From contig NZ_WEGK01000002.1 in assembly GCF_009604405.1 (NCBI RefSeq), positions 310,001 through 374,000 on the forward strand: a DNA stretch of 64,000 bases, given 5' to 3'. Both the position numbers and the translations under genes were made by a program. Origin of the DNA: Nocardia macrotermitis (GTDB lineage Bacteria; Actinomycetota; Actinomycetes; Mycobacteriales; Mycobacteriaceae). The notes under the pieces were generated by a model. That model worked only from the letters and a program-made list of their open reading frames with translations. It was not told the origin of the DNA and did not search any database. Shown piece by piece: positions 36,904-47,692 of the stretch (within the stretch, counting starts at the first letter, position 1; the number at the start of each line of letters is the position of its first letter).

Positions 36904-38309
36904 CAGTTCGCCTTTCGTGCCGTCGGTGAAACCAGCGACCATTCCGGGCCGTCGGGTGTATCGGTGACCTCGACGCCCGCCGCGTGCAGTCGATCGCGCA
37001 CGGCATCGGCCTCGGACCAGTCCTTCGTCGCGCGGGCCCGCTGCCGACGGTCGAGTTCGGCGCTCACCAGCACCTCCAGCGCGTCGTTCGCCGACGAACT
37101 GTCGCGCGGCCCGGACCAGTGCGGATCCAGCGGATCCACGCCGAGGATGCCGAGCATGGCGCGCACCTGTCCGGCGGCCTCGCGGGCGGTATCGGTGGCG
37201 CCGGATTCCAGCGCCTTGTTGCCCTCGTGCACGACGCGGTGAATTTCGGCCAGCGCCTTGGGAATTCCGAGATTGTCGTCGAGCGCCTCGGCGAACGCGT
37301 CGGTCCATTTTCCGACCGGAATCTCACCGAGTCGTTCGGTGGCCCGGCGCACGAACGCCTCGAGCCGCTGATAGGTCTGGGCCGCATCCCGCAACGCCTG
37401 GTCGGAATATTCCAGCATCGAGCTGTAGTGCGCACTGCCCAGATAGAACCGAAGTTCCACGGCCCGAACATGTTCCAGTACGTTCGGCACGGCCAGGGTG
37501 TTGCCCAGGGATTTGGACATCTTCTCCCCGCCCATGGTCACCCAGCCGTTGTGCAGCCAGTAGCGCGCGAAACCGTCACCGGCGGCACGGGATTGGGCGA
37601 TTTCGTTCTCGTGATGCGGGAAAACCAGATCCATTCCGCCGCAATGGATATCGAATTCCGGTCCGAGATAGAAACCGGCCATCGCGGAGCATTCCAGATG
37701 CCAGCCCGGGCGCCCCGGACCCCACGGCGAGGGCCAGGTCGGCTCGCCGGGTTTGGCGGCCTTCCAGAGCGTGAAATCGCGCGGATCGCGTTTACCCTCG
37801 CCCGCGCTCTCGCCCTGGTGCACGTCGTCGAGTTTGTGTCCGGACAACGCGCCGTATTCGGGATAACTGCGCACATCGAAATAGACGTTCCCGGCCGAGG
37901 CGTAGGCGTGACCGCGTTCGATCAACCGCTCCATCATCTCGACCATCTGGGTGATGTGCCCGGTCGCGCGCGGCTCCACCGACGGCGGCAGCACCCCGAG
38001 CGCGGCATAGGCGCGGTCGAAGGCGCGTTCGTGGGTGGCGGCCCATTCCCACCAGGGGCGGCCCGCGGCGGCGGCCTTGTTCAGGATCTTGTCGTCGATA
38101 TCGGTGACATTTCGCACGAAAGCCACGTCGAATCCGCCCGCGGCCAGCCAGCGGCGCAGGACGTCGAACGCGACGCCGCTGCGGACGTGTCCGATATGCG
38201 GTTCGCCCTGGACGGTCGCGCCACACAGATATATCGACGCTCGGCCGGGGACCAGAGGCGTGAAATCACGCAGGGTCCGCGTCGCGGTGTCGAACAGGCG
38301 CAGAGTCAC
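36903..38309 (-). CDS. cysS: Cysteinyl-tRNA synthetase
   Basis: Charges tRNA-Cys; class I, 468 residues. Zinc ligand Cys and HIGH motif in [39 protein letters not shown] and [11 protein letters not shown] with further zinc ligands, and KMSKS in [19 protein letters not shown]. Starts [16 protein letters not shown]. It is not the mycothiol ligase MshC, which is shorter. It lies in the carD-ispD-ispF-cysS-rlmB order of M. tuberculosis, 89 bases after ispF. Confidence 0.97.
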   Translation of the reverse strand: MTLRLFDTATRTLRDFTPLVPGRASIYLCGATVQGEPHIGHVRSGVAFDVLRRWLAAGGFDVAFVRNVTDIDDKILNKAAAAGRPWWEWAATHERAFDRAYAALGVLPPSVEPRATGHITQMVEMMERLIERGHAYASAGNVYFDVRSYPEYGALSGHKLDDVHQGESAGEGKRDPRDFTLWKAAKPGEPTWPSPWGPGRPGWHLECSAMAGFYLGPEFDIHCGGMDLVFPHHENEIAQSRAAGDGFARYWLHNGWVTMGGEKMSKSLGNTLAVPNVLEHVRAVELRFYLGSAHYSSMLEYSDQALRDAAQTYQRLEAFVRRATERLGEIPVGKWTDAFAEALDDNLGIPKALAEIHRVVHEGNKALESGATDTAREAAGQVRAMLGILGVDPLDPHWSGPRDSSSANDALEVLVSAELDRRQRARATKDWSEADAVRDRLHAAGVEVTDTPDGPEWSLVSPTARKAN

Positions 38310-38398
38310 GACCAGCCATCCTACTGTTCAGGGATTTTGCGTAAGGTACAGGGCGGGCGCCGGGAACGGGACATCCGGCAGCTCAGGGATGCGGCGAA

Positions 38399-38884
38399 TC
38401 AGCCGCAACAACACAGCAATGCGGTGGCGACCGCCGCGACACCCTCGCCGCGGCCGGTGAGTCCCAGACCGTCGGTGGTCGTGCCGGACACCGAAACCGG
38501 TGCACCGAGCAATTCTCCCAGGACCTGTTGCGCCTCGCTACGCCGAGGTCCGATCTTGGGACGATTGCCAATGATCTGTAGAGCCGCGTTGACGATGGTG
38601 TAGCCGGCCTCGTCCAGCAGCCGCCGGACCTCGCGCAGCATGTCCGCACCCGATACCCCGGCCCATTCGGGGCGGCCGACGCCGAAGACCGCGCCCACAT
38701 CGCCGAGCCCGGCGGCCGAGAGCAGGGCGTCGCACAGCGCGTGCGCGCCGACGTCACCGTCGGAATGCCCCGCGCAACCGCTCTCACCCTCGAACAGCAG
38801 TCCGGCCATCCAGCAGGGACGGCCGGGCTCGATCGGATGCACATCGGTGCCGATCCCCACGCGCATGGCGGTCACGTCGGTCAT
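38399..38884 (-). CDS. ispF: 2-C-methyl-D-erythritol 2,4-cyclodiphosphate synthase
   Basis: MEP-pathway enzyme forming the cyclodiphosphate; trimeric, Zn-dependent. 161 residues with the metal motif GIGTDVHPI (DxH), [20 protein letters not shown] (further His), and C-terminal [19 protein letters not shown]. Residues ~101-108 [16 protein letters not shown] match the family nucleotide loop. ATG 38884 overlaps the ispD stop by four bases, so the two consecutive-acting-pathway genes are coupled. Confidence 0.95.
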   Translation of the reverse strand: MTDVTAMRVGIGTDVHPIEPGRPCWMAGLLFEGESGCAGHSDGDVGAHALCDALLSAAGLGDVGAVFGVGRPEWAGVSGADMLREVRRLLDEAGYTIVNAALQIIGNRPKIGPRRSEAQQVLGELLGAPVSVSGTTTDGLGLTGRGEGVAAVATALLCCCG

Positions 38885-39648
38885 CGCGCGACCTCGGACG
38901 AAGCCGGAGTTGTGATCGATGCGATATCGAGGCCGGGCCCGGGAGTGTCGCGCTCGGCGAGCAGGGTGCGGGCCAGCCGCAGATCGAGCGGGGTGGTGAT
39001 CTTGAAAGCCATCGGATCGCCCGGAATCACGCGCACCTGCGCGCCGAACGCCTCGACCAGGCCCGCGTCGTCGGTCGCCCGCATCCCGGCGGCGTACGCC
39101 GCGCGCAGCAGATCCGCGTGGAAGCCCTGGGGCGTCTGGATCGCGCGCAGCACCGCGCGATCGGGGGTGCCGGTCACGGTGCCGTCGGAGTCGACGGATT
39201 TGATCGTGTCGGTGACGGGCAGACCCGGCACCACGGCCGGGCAGCCGGAGGTCAACTCGGCCACCACCCGCGCGATGAGCGACGGTGGCGTCAGCGCGCG
39301 TGCGGCGTCGTGCACGAGGAAGTGGGTGGCCCGCGGCGCGGCGGCGATGCCGGCACGCACCGAATCGGTCCGTTCCGCGCCGCCGGGAACCACGCTGACC
39401 GGCACGGGGCATGCCGGGTCGGCGCGGTGGCCGAGCAGAACTCGCGCCTCGCCGATGAGTTCGGCGGGCGCGGCGATCACGATGTGGTCCACGACCCCGG
39501 ACGCGATCAAACCGTCGATGGCGAGTGTGAGCATGGGGCAGCCGCCGACCGGGACGAACGCCTTGGGCATGGACTCACCCAGGCGAACACCCCGACCGGC
39601 GGCAGGCACCAACGCCACGACACGACTCGTGTCGTGCACCTGGTTCAC
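38881..39648 (-). CDS. ispD: 2-C-methyl-D-erythritol 4-phosphate cytidylyltransferase
   Basis: Couples CTP to methylerythritol phosphate in isoprenoid synthesis. The 255 residues carry the CTP loop [20 protein letters not shown], the strand [16 protein letters not shown] and substrate region [17 protein letters not shown] with [11 protein letters not shown]. The C-terminal ~25 residues are variable. It starts two bases downstream of the carD stop; with CarD it forms a conserved pair in actinobacteria. Confidence 0.95.
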   Translation of the reverse strand: MNQVHDTSRVVALVPAAGRGVRLGESMPKAFVPVGGCPMLTLAIDGLIASGVVDHIVIAAPAELIGEARVLLGHRADPACPVPVSVVPGGAERTDSVRAGIAAAPRATHFLVHDAARALTPPSLIARVVAELTSGCPAVVPGLPVTDTIKSVDSDGTVTGTPDRAVLRAIQTPQGFHADLLRAAYAAGMRATDDAGLVEAFGAQVRVIPGDPMAFKITTPLDLRLARTLLAERDTPGPGLDIASITTPASSEVAR

Positions 39649-39650
39649 GG

Positions 39651-40169
<519 letters not shown>

Positions 40170-40421
40170 TTAACATGCGACTCGATAACGGCGCGATCAA
40201 CGACGCAGGTCAGGGCCACAACAGCGGAGCGCTGGGGGTTGACAGAAGTAAATCGTTGTGCATCTTGTTGTGCCAGAACGGGTTACGTGCGGGTGTCGGC
40301 GCGGCGGGGGTACCGGGCGGATCGCTCGGGGGGCCGTCGATCCGCGTGCCCGGACAACTATTACGCTCCGTACTACTACTCTGCATCGTGGAGTGAGCCC
40401 GGTCGACATGGAGGACAACCC

Positions 40422-41108
40422 GTGACTGCCCTGAAAGCCACCTCAGCGTCCGAGGCGCGCCGCCGTGCCGTGCGTCGCAGTGCTGTTGCAGTTGCCGCGC
40501 TGGCCGCGGGTGCCGCACTCGCGCTGTCGGGGTGCAGCTCCGGCCAGATCGCGCAGACCGCCCGGCAGGTGTCCGCGGTGAACGGCAACACTGCCGATAT
40601 CGGCAACGTGGCGCTGCGCGACGTGCGCATTCTGCTGCCGCAGTCCGAGCAGTACACCAATGCCAAGGGCGGTAAGGCGCTGCTCGCGTTCAGCGCGGTC
40701 AACTTCGGTGCGGCCCAGGCCGACGAGCTCAGCAGCATCACCACCGACCTGGGCACCATCAAGATCACTCCGGCCGGTGTCACGCTGGATCCGGGCCGGG
40801 CCGTCGTCGCGGGTGGGCCCGGAGCCGTGCAGGTCAGCGCGCCGGCCACGTCGACCAGCAGTGCGCCGTCGAGCAGCGCCGCGGCGTCGAGCACCACCGC
40901 GGCCGCGCCGACCACCTCCGCCGCGGCAGCCGCCGACGGCAAGGAGACCTCCGGTGCGGCCGAGCCGATCGTGGTCGAGATCTCCGGTCTGACCAAGGAC
41001 ATCACCCCCGGCCCGACCTACCCGGTGACGTTCAACTTCAAGAACGCCGGAACCGTGCTGGTGAACGTCCCGGTCGACGGCGGCAGTTCTCCGCACGCCG
41101 CGGGCTGA
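40422..41108 (+). CDS. lpqE: LpqE-like lipoprotein
   Basis: A secreted, membrane-anchored lipoprotein of 228 residues. The signal peptide has basic RRRAVRRSAV, a hydrophobic core VAALAAGAALAL and the lipobox LSGC (Cys about residue 38). The mature part has an N-terminal beta-rich domain (VALRDVRILLPQSEQYTNAK), a Ser/Thr/Ala linker of ~40 residues and a C-terminal strand region PTYPVTFNFKNAGTVLVNVP, the layout of a copper-chaperone-like (PCuAC) fold reported as similar for mycobacterial LpqE. GTG 40422 has GGAGG nine bases before it. Divergent from carD, as in M. tuberculosis. Confidence 0.85.
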   Translation: MTALKATSASEARRRAVRRSAVAVAALAAGAALALSGCSSGQIAQTARQVSAVNGNTADIGNVALRDVRILLPQSEQYTNAKGGKALLAFSAVNFGAAQADELSSITTDLGTIKITPAGVTLDPGRAVVAGGPGAVQVSAPATSTSSAPSSSAAASSTTAAAPTTSAAAAADGKETSGAAEPIVVEISGLTKDITPGPTYPVTFNFKNAGTVLVNVPVDGGSSPHAAG

Positions 41109-41162
41109 CGCGTCGGGCACCCCGCGGAGCGGAGGCCGGAAAATACTGTCGGAGTCGATCCT

Positions 41163-41168
41163 TAGGCT
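41163..41168 (+). promoter_or_regulatory. -10 box TAGGCT before radA
   Basis: TAGGCT ends six bases before GTG 41175, consistent with a leaderless radA-disA transcript. No ribosome-binding site lies before this GTG. Confidence 0.4.
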
Positions 41169-41174
41169 GCGCAC

Positions 41175-42569
41175 GTGGCCAAGGTGAAATCGCTCTACCG
41201 TTGCTCCGCCTGCTCGCACGAGGTCGCCAAGTGGGTCGGGCGCTGCCCGTCCTGCGGTGAATGGGGGTCGATCGACGAACAGGCGAGCGCTCCCGCGTCG
41301 GTCTCGACCGGGCGGCGCGCGCTGCTGCCCTCCACGGCCGCCGCGCCGATCTCCACCATCGATTCGCAGGTCACCCGGGCGCGTCCGACCGGGGTGAGCG
41401 AGTTGGACCGGGTGCTGGGCGGCGGGGTGGTGCCCGGCTCGGTGGTGCTGCTGTCGGGCGAGCCGGGGGTGGGCAAATCGACCCTGCTGCTCGAGGTGGC
41501 CCATCGCTGGGCGCGACAGCGGGAGGAGCGCGCACTCTATGTGACCGCCGAGGAATCCGCCGGTCAGGTGCGGTTGCGCGCGGATCGGACCGGGGCGGTG
41601 CACGATCGGGTCTACCTCGCCGCCGAATCGGATCTGGCCACGATTCTCGGGCATGTCGACCAGGTGCGGCCCTCGCTGCTGGTGGTCGACTCGGTGCAGA
41701 CCATGCTGGCCGCGGACGTCGACGGCGTGATCGGCGGGGTGACCCAGGTGCGGGCGGTGACCTCGGCGCTGACCTCGCTGGCCAAGGCGAGCGGGATCGC
41801 GGTGCTGCTGGTCGGGCACGTCACCAAGGACGGCAATGTGGCCGGGCCGCGCACGCTCGAGCATCTGGTCGACGTGGTGTTGCAGTTCGAGGGCGACAAG
41901 CACTCCACGTTGCGGATGGTGCGCGGGGTGAAGAACCGGTTCGGCAGCGCCGACGAGGTGGGTTGTTTCGAACTGCACGAGGACGGGATCGCCGGGGTGC
42001 CCGATCCGTCCGGGTTGTTCCTGCATCACCGTTCCGATCCGGTGCCGGGTACGGCCATCACGGTCGCGATGGACGGCAAACGTCCGCTGCTGGCCGAGGT
42101 GCAGGGGCTGACGGTGTCGACGCCCGCGCCCGCACCGCGTCGCGCGGTAAGTGGGCTGGACTACAACCGGGTTTCCATGGTGCTCGCGGTGTTGCAGAGT
42201 TGCTGTCACGTCTATCTGGGCAAACACGACGTCTACGCGGCGACGGTGGGTGGTATGCGGCTGACCGAACCGGGTGCGGATCTGGCTGTCGCACTGGCGA
42301 TCACGAGTTCCGAGCGGGGGATCTCGCTGCCGAGTGGACTGGTGATTCTGGGTGAGGTGGGGCTGGCCGGTGAGGTTCGGCGTGTCACGGGGGCCGGGCG
42401 TCGACTCGCCGAGGCCGAGCGGCTAGGTTTCACTGAGGCGCTGGTGCCGCCGGGCGTGGATTGCTCCGGACTCTCCATGAGGGTGCGTGAGGTCGCGAAT
42501 GTTCGTGCGGCGGTCGCGTCGAGTGGTTTGTCGAAGCGAGGGGGCGAACATGCGGAGGCTGCCCAATGA
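41175..42569 (+). CDS. radA: DNA repair protein RadA (Sms)
   Basis: Hexameric RecA-like branch-migration helicase in recombination. The 464 residues show the C4 zinc finger [18 protein letters not shown], Walker [15 protein letters not shown], the RadA signature KNRFGS, and a C-terminal Lon-protease-like domain ([20 protein letters not shown]) without a catalytic Ser. The stop overlaps the disA ATG. The association of RadA with DisA fits their known physical and functional link in DNA repair and c-di-AMP signalling. Confidence 0.96.
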   Translation: MAKVKSLYRCSACSHEVAKWVGRCPSCGEWGSIDEQASAPASVSTGRRALLPSTAAAPISTIDSQVTRARPTGVSELDRVLGGGVVPGSVVLLSGEPGVGKSTLLLEVAHRWARQREERALYVTAEESAGQVRLRADRTGAVHDRVYLAAESDLATILGHVDQVRPSLLVVDSVQTMLAADVDGVIGGVTQVRAVTSALTSLAKASGIAVLLVGHVTKDGNVAGPRTLEHLVDVVLQFEGDKHSTLRMVRGVKNRFGSADEVGCFELHEDGIAGVPDPSGLFLHHRSDPVPGTAITVAMDGKRPLLAEVQGLTVSTPAPAPRRAVSGLDYNRVSMVLAVLQSCCHVYLGKHDVYAATVGGMRLTEPGADLAVALAITSSERGISLPSGLVILGEVGLAGEVRRVTGAGRRLAEAERLGFTEALVPPGVDCSGLSMRVREVANVRAAVASSGLSKRGGEHAEAAQ

Positions 42570-43711
42570 ACCCAGGGCGTTGGGTCACCAACCTGCTCGG
42601 TAAGCCCGCGATGGGCGGCGAGCAATCGAATTCTGCTGTGGCGCAATATGATAGCGCGCACATCGCATTGCGTGAGGTGATCGCGCGGCTGGTTCCGGGG
42701 ACGCAGTTGCGCGACGGTATCGACCGGATCCTGTTGGCCCGCACCGGCGCACTGGTCGTACTCGGCTACGACGAGCCGGTCGAGCGGATCTGCGACGGCG
42801 GGTTCGAGCTCGATATCGAATTCTCCCCGATGCGGCTGCGCGAATTGTCGAAAATGGATGGGGCGGTGGTGCTTTCGGGCGACGGCGCGCGCATCCGGCG
42901 GGCCAATGTGCATCTGGTGCCCGATCCCGCGCTGCCCACCGTGGAGACCGGCACCCGGCACAAGGCCGCCGAGCGCACCGCGGCGCAGACCGGATTTCCG
43001 GTGATCTCGGTGAGCCGGTCGACCGGGATCGTGACGGTGTATCTGGGTGGGTTGCGGCATCTGGTGCAGCCCTCGCAGTCGATTCTGTCGCGGGCCAATC
43101 AGGCGATGGGCACGCTCGAGCGTTACCGCTCGCGGCTGGACGAGACGACGCGGCTGCTGTCGATCGTGGAGCTGGAGGACTTCACCACGCTGCGGGATGT
43201 GTTGTCCGCGTTGCACTGTCTGGAACTGGTGCGTCGGGTCGCGCGCGAGATCGATTCCGATGTGGGAGAACTCGGTGTCGACGGGCGGCAGCTGGCCCTG
43301 CAACTCGCGGAGTTGGTGGGGGAGACCGATACGCTGCGGCGGTTGCTGGTGCGGGATTATCTGCGCAAGTGTCCGGTGGACGACGCGAGTGTCGATGTGG
43401 CGCTGGCCGAATTGGACGCGTTGCTCGAGGTGGAGTTGCTGGATCTGGCGAATCTCGGTCCGGCACTTGGCTTTCCGGCCACGCTGGAGGCGTTGGACAC
43501 GGCCGTGGGGCCGCGGGGTTACCGGTTGCTCGCGGAGATTCCCCGGGTGTCGCTCAGTAGCGTGGAATCCGTTGTCGCGGTGTACGGTTCGCTGTCGAGT
43601 CTGTTGTCCGCCACCGCCGGTGAACTCGAAACGCTGGACGGTATGGATTCGCAGCTGGCCCGGCAGATCCGCGAGGGATTGTCGCGGCTCGCCGAATCCG
43701 GCGGTGTCTGA
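42566..43711 (+). CDS. disA: DNA integrity scanning protein DisA (diadenylate cyclase)
   Basis: Makes cyclic di-AMP from two ATP and stops when bound to branched DNA. 381 residues: N-terminal DAC domain with DGA (residues ~98-100, KMDGAVVLS) and, where RHR is expected, RHK (~131-133, [11 protein letters not shown]); spine helices; and C-terminal helix-hairpin-helix DNA-binding region ending [24 protein letters not shown] overlap with radA. The Arg-to-Lys change in a motif that contacts ATP is conservative but unusual relative to M. tuberculosis DisA. Confidence 0.95.
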   Translation: MNPGRWVTNLLGKPAMGGEQSNSAVAQYDSAHIALREVIARLVPGTQLRDGIDRILLARTGALVVLGYDEPVERICDGGFELDIEFSPMRLRELSKMDGAVVLSGDGARIRRANVHLVPDPALPTVETGTRHKAAERTAAQTGFPVISVSRSTGIVTVYLGGLRHLVQPSQSILSRANQAMGTLERYRSRLDETTRLLSIVELEDFTTLRDVLSALHCLELVRRVAREIDSDVGELGVDGRQLALQLAELVGETDTLRRLLVRDYLRKCPVDDASVDVALAELDALLEVELLDLANLGPALGFPATLEALDTAVGPRGYRLLAEIPRVSLSSVESVVAVYGSLSSLLSATAGELETLDGMDSQLARQIREGLSRLAESGGV

Positions 43712-43759
43712 ACGGAATCGCGTCACCCGCCCGGTTCGGCTGCCGAGCGGCGTGGACGG

Positions 43760-44437
43760 TCACGAGATGTTGAACGTCTCCGGAGAGCTGTGGATGGAAC
43801 CGAACAGGGCGCTCACCGCGTAGGAACCCGCCGGGACCGGGACGCGTTCGCCCGCGCAGTTGGGCTGGGACGTGGTGCCGGACCACGTCAGGGTGAACGC
43901 CGCCTGCTGGCCGCCGTTGAGGGTGCGCACGTCGGGCTGGCCGCCCTGATCGCAATCGGTGCTGGTCCACAGCCGACGCTGGCCGTCGAGGGACTGCACC
44001 GACACCTGTTGCAGGCCCGAACCCATGTCGCGGGAGCAGGCCAGGGTCGAGATATTGGTGATGACGATCCCGAACACCGGTTTGTCACCCGCCTTGTAGC
44101 TCGGCTGTCCGACGGTCACCTTCACCGCCAGCGACTGATCCGGGCAGGAGGCCGGTGCGCTGGCCGCGGTGGCGTTGACCGTGCCCGACGGGGTCGGGGT
44201 GGCCGAGGCTGCGGCGGCCGAGGTGGCGGTGGGGGTGGTCGTCGCCGATCCGGCCGCGGGACCGGTGGTCGCCGAGGTCGAGGTCGCGGCGGCCGTCGAA
44301 TTCGACGAGCCGCCGCCGTGCAGCAGCATGATCGCCAGCCAGACGACCAGCGCCAGCACGATCACGATCGCGCCGATGGCGAACACGCGTCGACGCCAGT
44401 AGATCTCCGGCGGCAGTGGTCCAGTCGGTTCCAGCAC
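43760..44437 (-). CDS. Membrane-anchored protein with extracytoplasmic domain (Rv3587c-like)
   Basis: 225 residues: a short cytosolic N-terminus (LEPTGPLPPEIYWRRRV), one membrane helix (VFAIGAIVIVLALVVWLAIMLL), a ~60-residue Ser/Thr/Ala/Pro linker and a C-terminal beta-sandwich of ~120 residues with four Cys (ASCPDQS, LACSRD, TDCDQG, PNCAGE) that could form two disulfides outside the cell. M. tuberculosis Rv3587c occupies the same place between canB and disA. Function is unknown. GTG 44437 is the start. Convergent with disA, 48-base gap. Confidence 0.8.
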   Translation of the reverse strand: MLEPTGPLPPEIYWRRRVFAIGAIVIVLALVVWLAIMLLHGGGSSNSTAAATSTSATTGPAAGSATTTPTATSAAAASATPTPSGTVNATAASAPASCPDQSLAVKVTVGQPSYKAGDKPVFGIVITNISTLACSRDMGSGLQQVSVQSLDGQRRLWTSTDCDQGGQPDVRTLNGGQQAAFTLTWSGTTSQPNCAGERVPVPAGSYAVSALFGSIHSSPETFNIS

Positions 44438-44512
44438 GACACCACGGTAAGTGCCCGATCGGGCAACTCGCCCCTGTACCGCGCGGCGTGTCGGTGTGGA
44501 ACGGGTCGCGGA

Positions 44513-45136
44513 TCAGACCGTTTCGCCGATGTTGCCGACCGCGCGGTGCAGCTGGGCACGGCCGTCGGCGAGCTTGTAGGTGACCGAGGCGATCGCGCAC
44601 TGGCCGGTGGCCACGCGCTGGGAGATGATCATCGAGCGCTGCATGAGCAGGCGGCTGGTCTCCACGCAGTGCCGGGCCTCGAGCTCGTCGACGCCGGTCA
44701 GGCCCTCGCGGCGGCCGATCAGGATGGACGGGGTGACCTTCTCCACGACGCTGCGGATGAATCCGCCGGGGACGTCGCCGCCGTCGAGCGCGTTGATGGT
44801 CGCGGCGACCGCGCCGCAGCTGTCGTGGCCGAGGACCACGATCAGCGGGACGTTCAGGATCTCCACGCCGTATTCGATGGAACCGAGCACCGAGTTGTCC
44901 AGGACGTGCCCGGCGGTGCGGACCACGAACATATCGCCGAGCCCCTGGTCGAAGATGATCTCCGCGGCCACGCGGGAGTCTCCGCAACCGAACAGGATCG
45001 CCGCGGGCTGCTGGCCGTTGACGAGTTTCGCGCGGTCTGCCGTGCCCTGACCGGGGTGCAGCAGGCTACCGCTGACGAACCTGTCATTGCCCTCGCGGAG
45101 GGACTTCCAGGCGCTGATCGGGTTGGTATGAGGCAT
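44513..45136 (-). CDS. canB: Beta-class carbonic anhydrase
   Basis: Interconverts CO2 and bicarbonate. 207 residues with zinc ligands Cys and the Asp-Arg dyad in FGCGDSRVAAEIIFDQGLGD, then His and Cys in VVLGHDSCGAV. Aligns throughout with M. tuberculosis Rv3588c (CanB), whose start MPNTNP corresponds to MPHTNP at 45136; an ATG at 45145 would add three residues. The DSR dyad and the close G-rich loop are intact, so it should be active. Confidence 0.93.
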   Translation of the reverse strand: MPHTNPISAWKSLREGNDRFVSGSLLHPGQGTADRAKLVNGQQPAAILFGCGDSRVAAEIIFDQGLGDMFVVRTAGHVLDNSVLGSIEYGVEILNVPLIVVLGHDSCGAVAATINALDGGDVPGGFIRSVVEKVTPSILIGRREGLTGVDELEARHCVETSRLLMQRSMIISQRVATGQCAIASVTYKLADGRAQLHRAVGNIGETV

Positions 45137-45675
45137 GCGTCCCATTTTCCATGCGGTTATGGTTACCGGCCAGTCCGTTTGGTTACATCCCGGCTAATAG
45201 CAACGCCGATGTTCTCCGGGGTGATGGTGAGGGCGGCAGGGTCTCGTCGCATCGTGAACGCGACCCGGTCGGTGCCGAGGTGTGATCGGATACTCGCCAC
45301 CGGGAGATGGCGAGCAGTGCTGTGTCCTCGTCCTCGAGATCCCGTTCGGTCGATCGTGGTCAGAGAACCTGTGGAGCTTGTCCGGGCGGCTGCCTGGAAA
45401 TGTGCGCCATCATCCGAACACCCGGAATTCTCGTGCGGTCGCGATGGTGCGGGTCAAGCGTCGAATGTTCCTTGTCGCCGAGACGTCGCATATCGGATAT
45501 GGCCCGACGATGAGTTGTGTGGGTTGTTGTCGCGATGGCGCGGGCTGGTGGTGAGGTAGACCGGGTGTGGACGGGGGAGGTACGGGGTGAATCATGGTCG
45601 TGTGATGGTTCGGCGACTGAATTCGCTTGTGCGGGCGGTGGCCCCGGGATGTGTCGGAGCGGCGGGGGTGCGGCG
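45137..45675. other. 539-base divergent spacer between canB and mutY
   Basis: No gene is supported. It contains a perfect 7-bp hairpin (CTCGCCA 45293-45299 / TGGCGAG 45308-45314, 8-base loop) and the palindrome CATATCGGATATG (45489-45501). The last ~150 bases are G-rich on the + strand. Promoters for both genes must be here but no clear -35/-10 pair is evident. Confidence 0.4.
45489..45501. promoter_or_regulatory. Palindrome CATATCGGATATG upstream of mutY
   Basis: Identical to the 13-mer at 20178-20190. It lies 175 bases before the mutY start in the divergent spacer. A shared palindrome at two loci suggests a common DNA-binding protein; no candidate can be named. Confidence 0.4.
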
Positions 45676-46551
45676 GTGAGTATCGACTCCGATGTGTTGA
45701 TCGACTGGTATGAGGAGACGGCGCGGGATCTGCCGTGGCGGCGGGCGGGGGTGTCGGCGTGGCAGATTCTGATGAGCGAGATCATGTTGCAGCAGACGCC
45801 GGTGGTTCGGGTGGAGCCGGTGTGGCGGGAGTGGGTGGCGCGGTGGCCGGTGCCATCGGCGATGGCTGCGGCGTCGCCGGGAGAAGTGTTGCGGGCGTGG
45901 GGAAAGCTGGGGTATCCGCGGCGGGCGTTGCGGTTGCACGAATGTGCGCGGGTGTTGGCCGAGGAACACGGCGACGCGGTGCCGGACGATGTCGAGGTGC
46001 TGCTCGGGCTGCCGGGGATCGGGGCGTATACCGCGCGGGCCGTGGCGTGTTTCGCGTATGGACAGCGAGTTCCGGTGGTGGACACCAATGTTCGGCGGGT
46101 GGTCGCGCGGGCGGTGCACGGTAGGGCCGAGGCGGGGAATCCGGCGGCCCGGGATCTGATGGAGACCGAGGAACTGCTGCCGGTGCGAATCGACCGTGCC
46201 GCAGTGTTTTCCGCGGCGTTGATGGAGTTGGGTGGGGTGGTGTGTACCGCTCGTACGCCCGATTGTGAGTTGTGTCCGTTGCCGAGTTGTGCGTGGGTCG
46301 CGGCGGGGCGGCCCGCGTCGGATGTGGTGCGGCGCACGCAGAAATACGACGGTACCGATCGTCAGGCGCGGGGGCGGTTGCTGGACGTGTTGCGGGGAGC
46401 TTCCGGGCCCGTCGAGCGCGTTGCCCTGGATCTCGCGTGGACTCGAGATCCGGGGCAGCGTGCCCGAGCCCTGGATTCTCTGCTCACCGATGGTCTGGTC
46501 GAGCAGACTTCGGACGGTTTGTTCGCGCTTGCCGGAGAAGCCGGAGCCTGA
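45676..46551 (+). CDS. mutY: A/G-specific adenine glycosylase MutY
   Basis: Removes adenine opposite 8-oxoguanine. 291 residues: catalytic Glu in MSEIMLQQTPVVRV, helix-hairpin-helix LLGLPGIGAYTARAVA with Asp in VVDTNVRRVVARA, and an iron-sulfur loop CTARTPDCELCPLPSCAW. The Cys spacing is 6-2-4, one residue short of the canonical 6-2-5. The C-terminal ~75 residues form a short helical domain rather than a full NUDIX-like domain, as in other actinobacterial MutY. GTG 45676 is chosen near the fold; longer in-frame starts exist. Confidence 0.92.
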   Translation: MSIDSDVLIDWYEETARDLPWRRAGVSAWQILMSEIMLQQTPVVRVEPVWREWVARWPVPSAMAAASPGEVLRAWGKLGYPRRALRLHECARVLAEEHGDAVPDDVEVLLGLPGIGAYTARAVACFAYGQRVPVVDTNVRRVVARAVHGRAEAGNPAARDLMETEELLPVRIDRAAVFSAALMELGGVVCTARTPDCELCPLPSCAWVAAGRPASDVVRRTQKYDGTDRQARGRLLDVLRGASGPVERVALDLAWTRDPGQRARALDSLLTDGLVEQTSDGLFALAGEAGA

Positions 46552-46656
46552 TCGCCGGATGATGTTCCGTGCGTGTCCGATTGATCGGCCTGACAGCGAT
46601 CCCGACCGCGGACGGGAGTCTCGTGTGATCCGGTTCGCCGAATATCGCCGGAGGGT

Positions 46657-47580
46657 TCAGCTCGCGGTTGAAATTGCTTCGGCGGGAACCGTTTTCGCTG
46701 ATCGGGATTGTGGTCGAGCGCGGCGACCGGCGTTGAGCCGGGGTGCGATGGCTCGGCAGATCAGGTAGATGGCGAACGAGATGGTGGTGACGAAGGTCGA
46801 CACCGGGACGCCGGGGGCCAGGGACAGGATGATGCCGCCGACCGCTGCCAACTCGGCGAAGACGATGGACAGGACCGCGGCGCGCAGCGGGCTCGCGGTG
46901 AGTTGGGCGGCGGCCGCGGCGGGGGTGATCAGCAGCGACAGCACCAGCAGCGCGCCGACGATCTGGACGCCGAACGCGGCGGTGATGCCGAGCAGGACCG
47001 CGAACACCACCGACAGCGCGCGGACCGGAACACCGCGCGCGACCGCGACTTCCGGGTCGGTGCTGGCGAAAAGCAGTGGGCGGTAGACGAATGCGAGCAC
47101 CAGCAGCACCCCGACCGTGCAGATGGACAGCAGGGTGAGCCCGTTGTTGCCGACGCTGACGACCTGTCCGGTGAGCAGCGAGAACTTCGATCCGGCGCGG
47201 GTGGGGCCCAGCCACAGGAACAGCACCGACAGGCCGAGGCCGAACGAGAGCACCACCGCGATCACCGAATCACGTTCGCGCGCACGGGATCCGAGCAGTC
47301 CGAACAGTACGGCCGCGACCACCGAGCCGATGATCGCGCCCGCGCCGACCCCGATTCCGGCCAGCAGCGCCGCCGCCGCGCCGGTCAGGGACAGCTCGCT
47401 GGTGCCGTGCACCGCGAAGGACATCTGGCGGCTCACGATCAGCGGGCCGATCGCCCCGGCCAGCAGACCGAGCAGCGCCGCCGCGAGGACCGCCTGCTGC
47501 ACGAAGTCGTAGGACAGCAGGTCGCCGGTGGTGTGGAAATCCAGCAGCTTGCCGAAGATATCGGTGAGTTTTCCGTTCAT
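46657..47580 (-). CDS. Metal ABC transporter permease (ZnuB-like)
   Basis: A 307-residue ABC-3-type permease with eight or nine hydrophobic helices; typical blocks are FVQQAVLAAALLGLLAGAIG, IVSRQMSFAVHGTSELSLTG and GVQIVGALLVLSLLITPAAA. It is the last gene of solute-binding protein, ATPase and permease in one direction, each separated by short gaps (10 and 112 bases). The solute-binding protein and the Zur-like box point to zinc; manganese cannot be excluded. The C-terminus is variable and basic. Confidence 0.9.
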   Translation of the reverse strand: MNGKLTDIFGKLLDFHTTGDLLSYDFVQQAVLAAALLGLLAGAIGPLIVSRQMSFAVHGTSELSLTGAAAALLAGIGVGAGAIIGSVVAAVLFGLLGSRARERDSVIAVVLSFGLGLSVLFLWLGPTRAGSKFSLLTGQVVSVGNNGLTLLSICTVGVLLVLAFVYRPLLFASTDPEVAVARGVPVRALSVVFAVLLGITAAFGVQIVGALLVLSLLITPAAAAAQLTASPLRAAVLSIVFAELAAVGGIILSLAPGVPVSTFVTTISFAIYLICRAIAPRLNAGRRARPQSRSAKTVPAEAISTAS

Positions 47581-47692
47581 GACGCGAAATCCCTTTCAGC
47601 GCAGGTGATATCACTGCGCTCGCTGATGCCCCCGCGTCGTTCTGTATTACCGCCGTGCTCCGGCGCGAGCCGATCCGGCAGGGTGCCCGGTC

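Noticed and set aside
45360..46337. 325-codon minus-strand frame over the canB/mutY spacer and mutY
   Set aside because: Shadow of mutY extended through non-coding DNA; Arg/Thr/His-rich, no domain.
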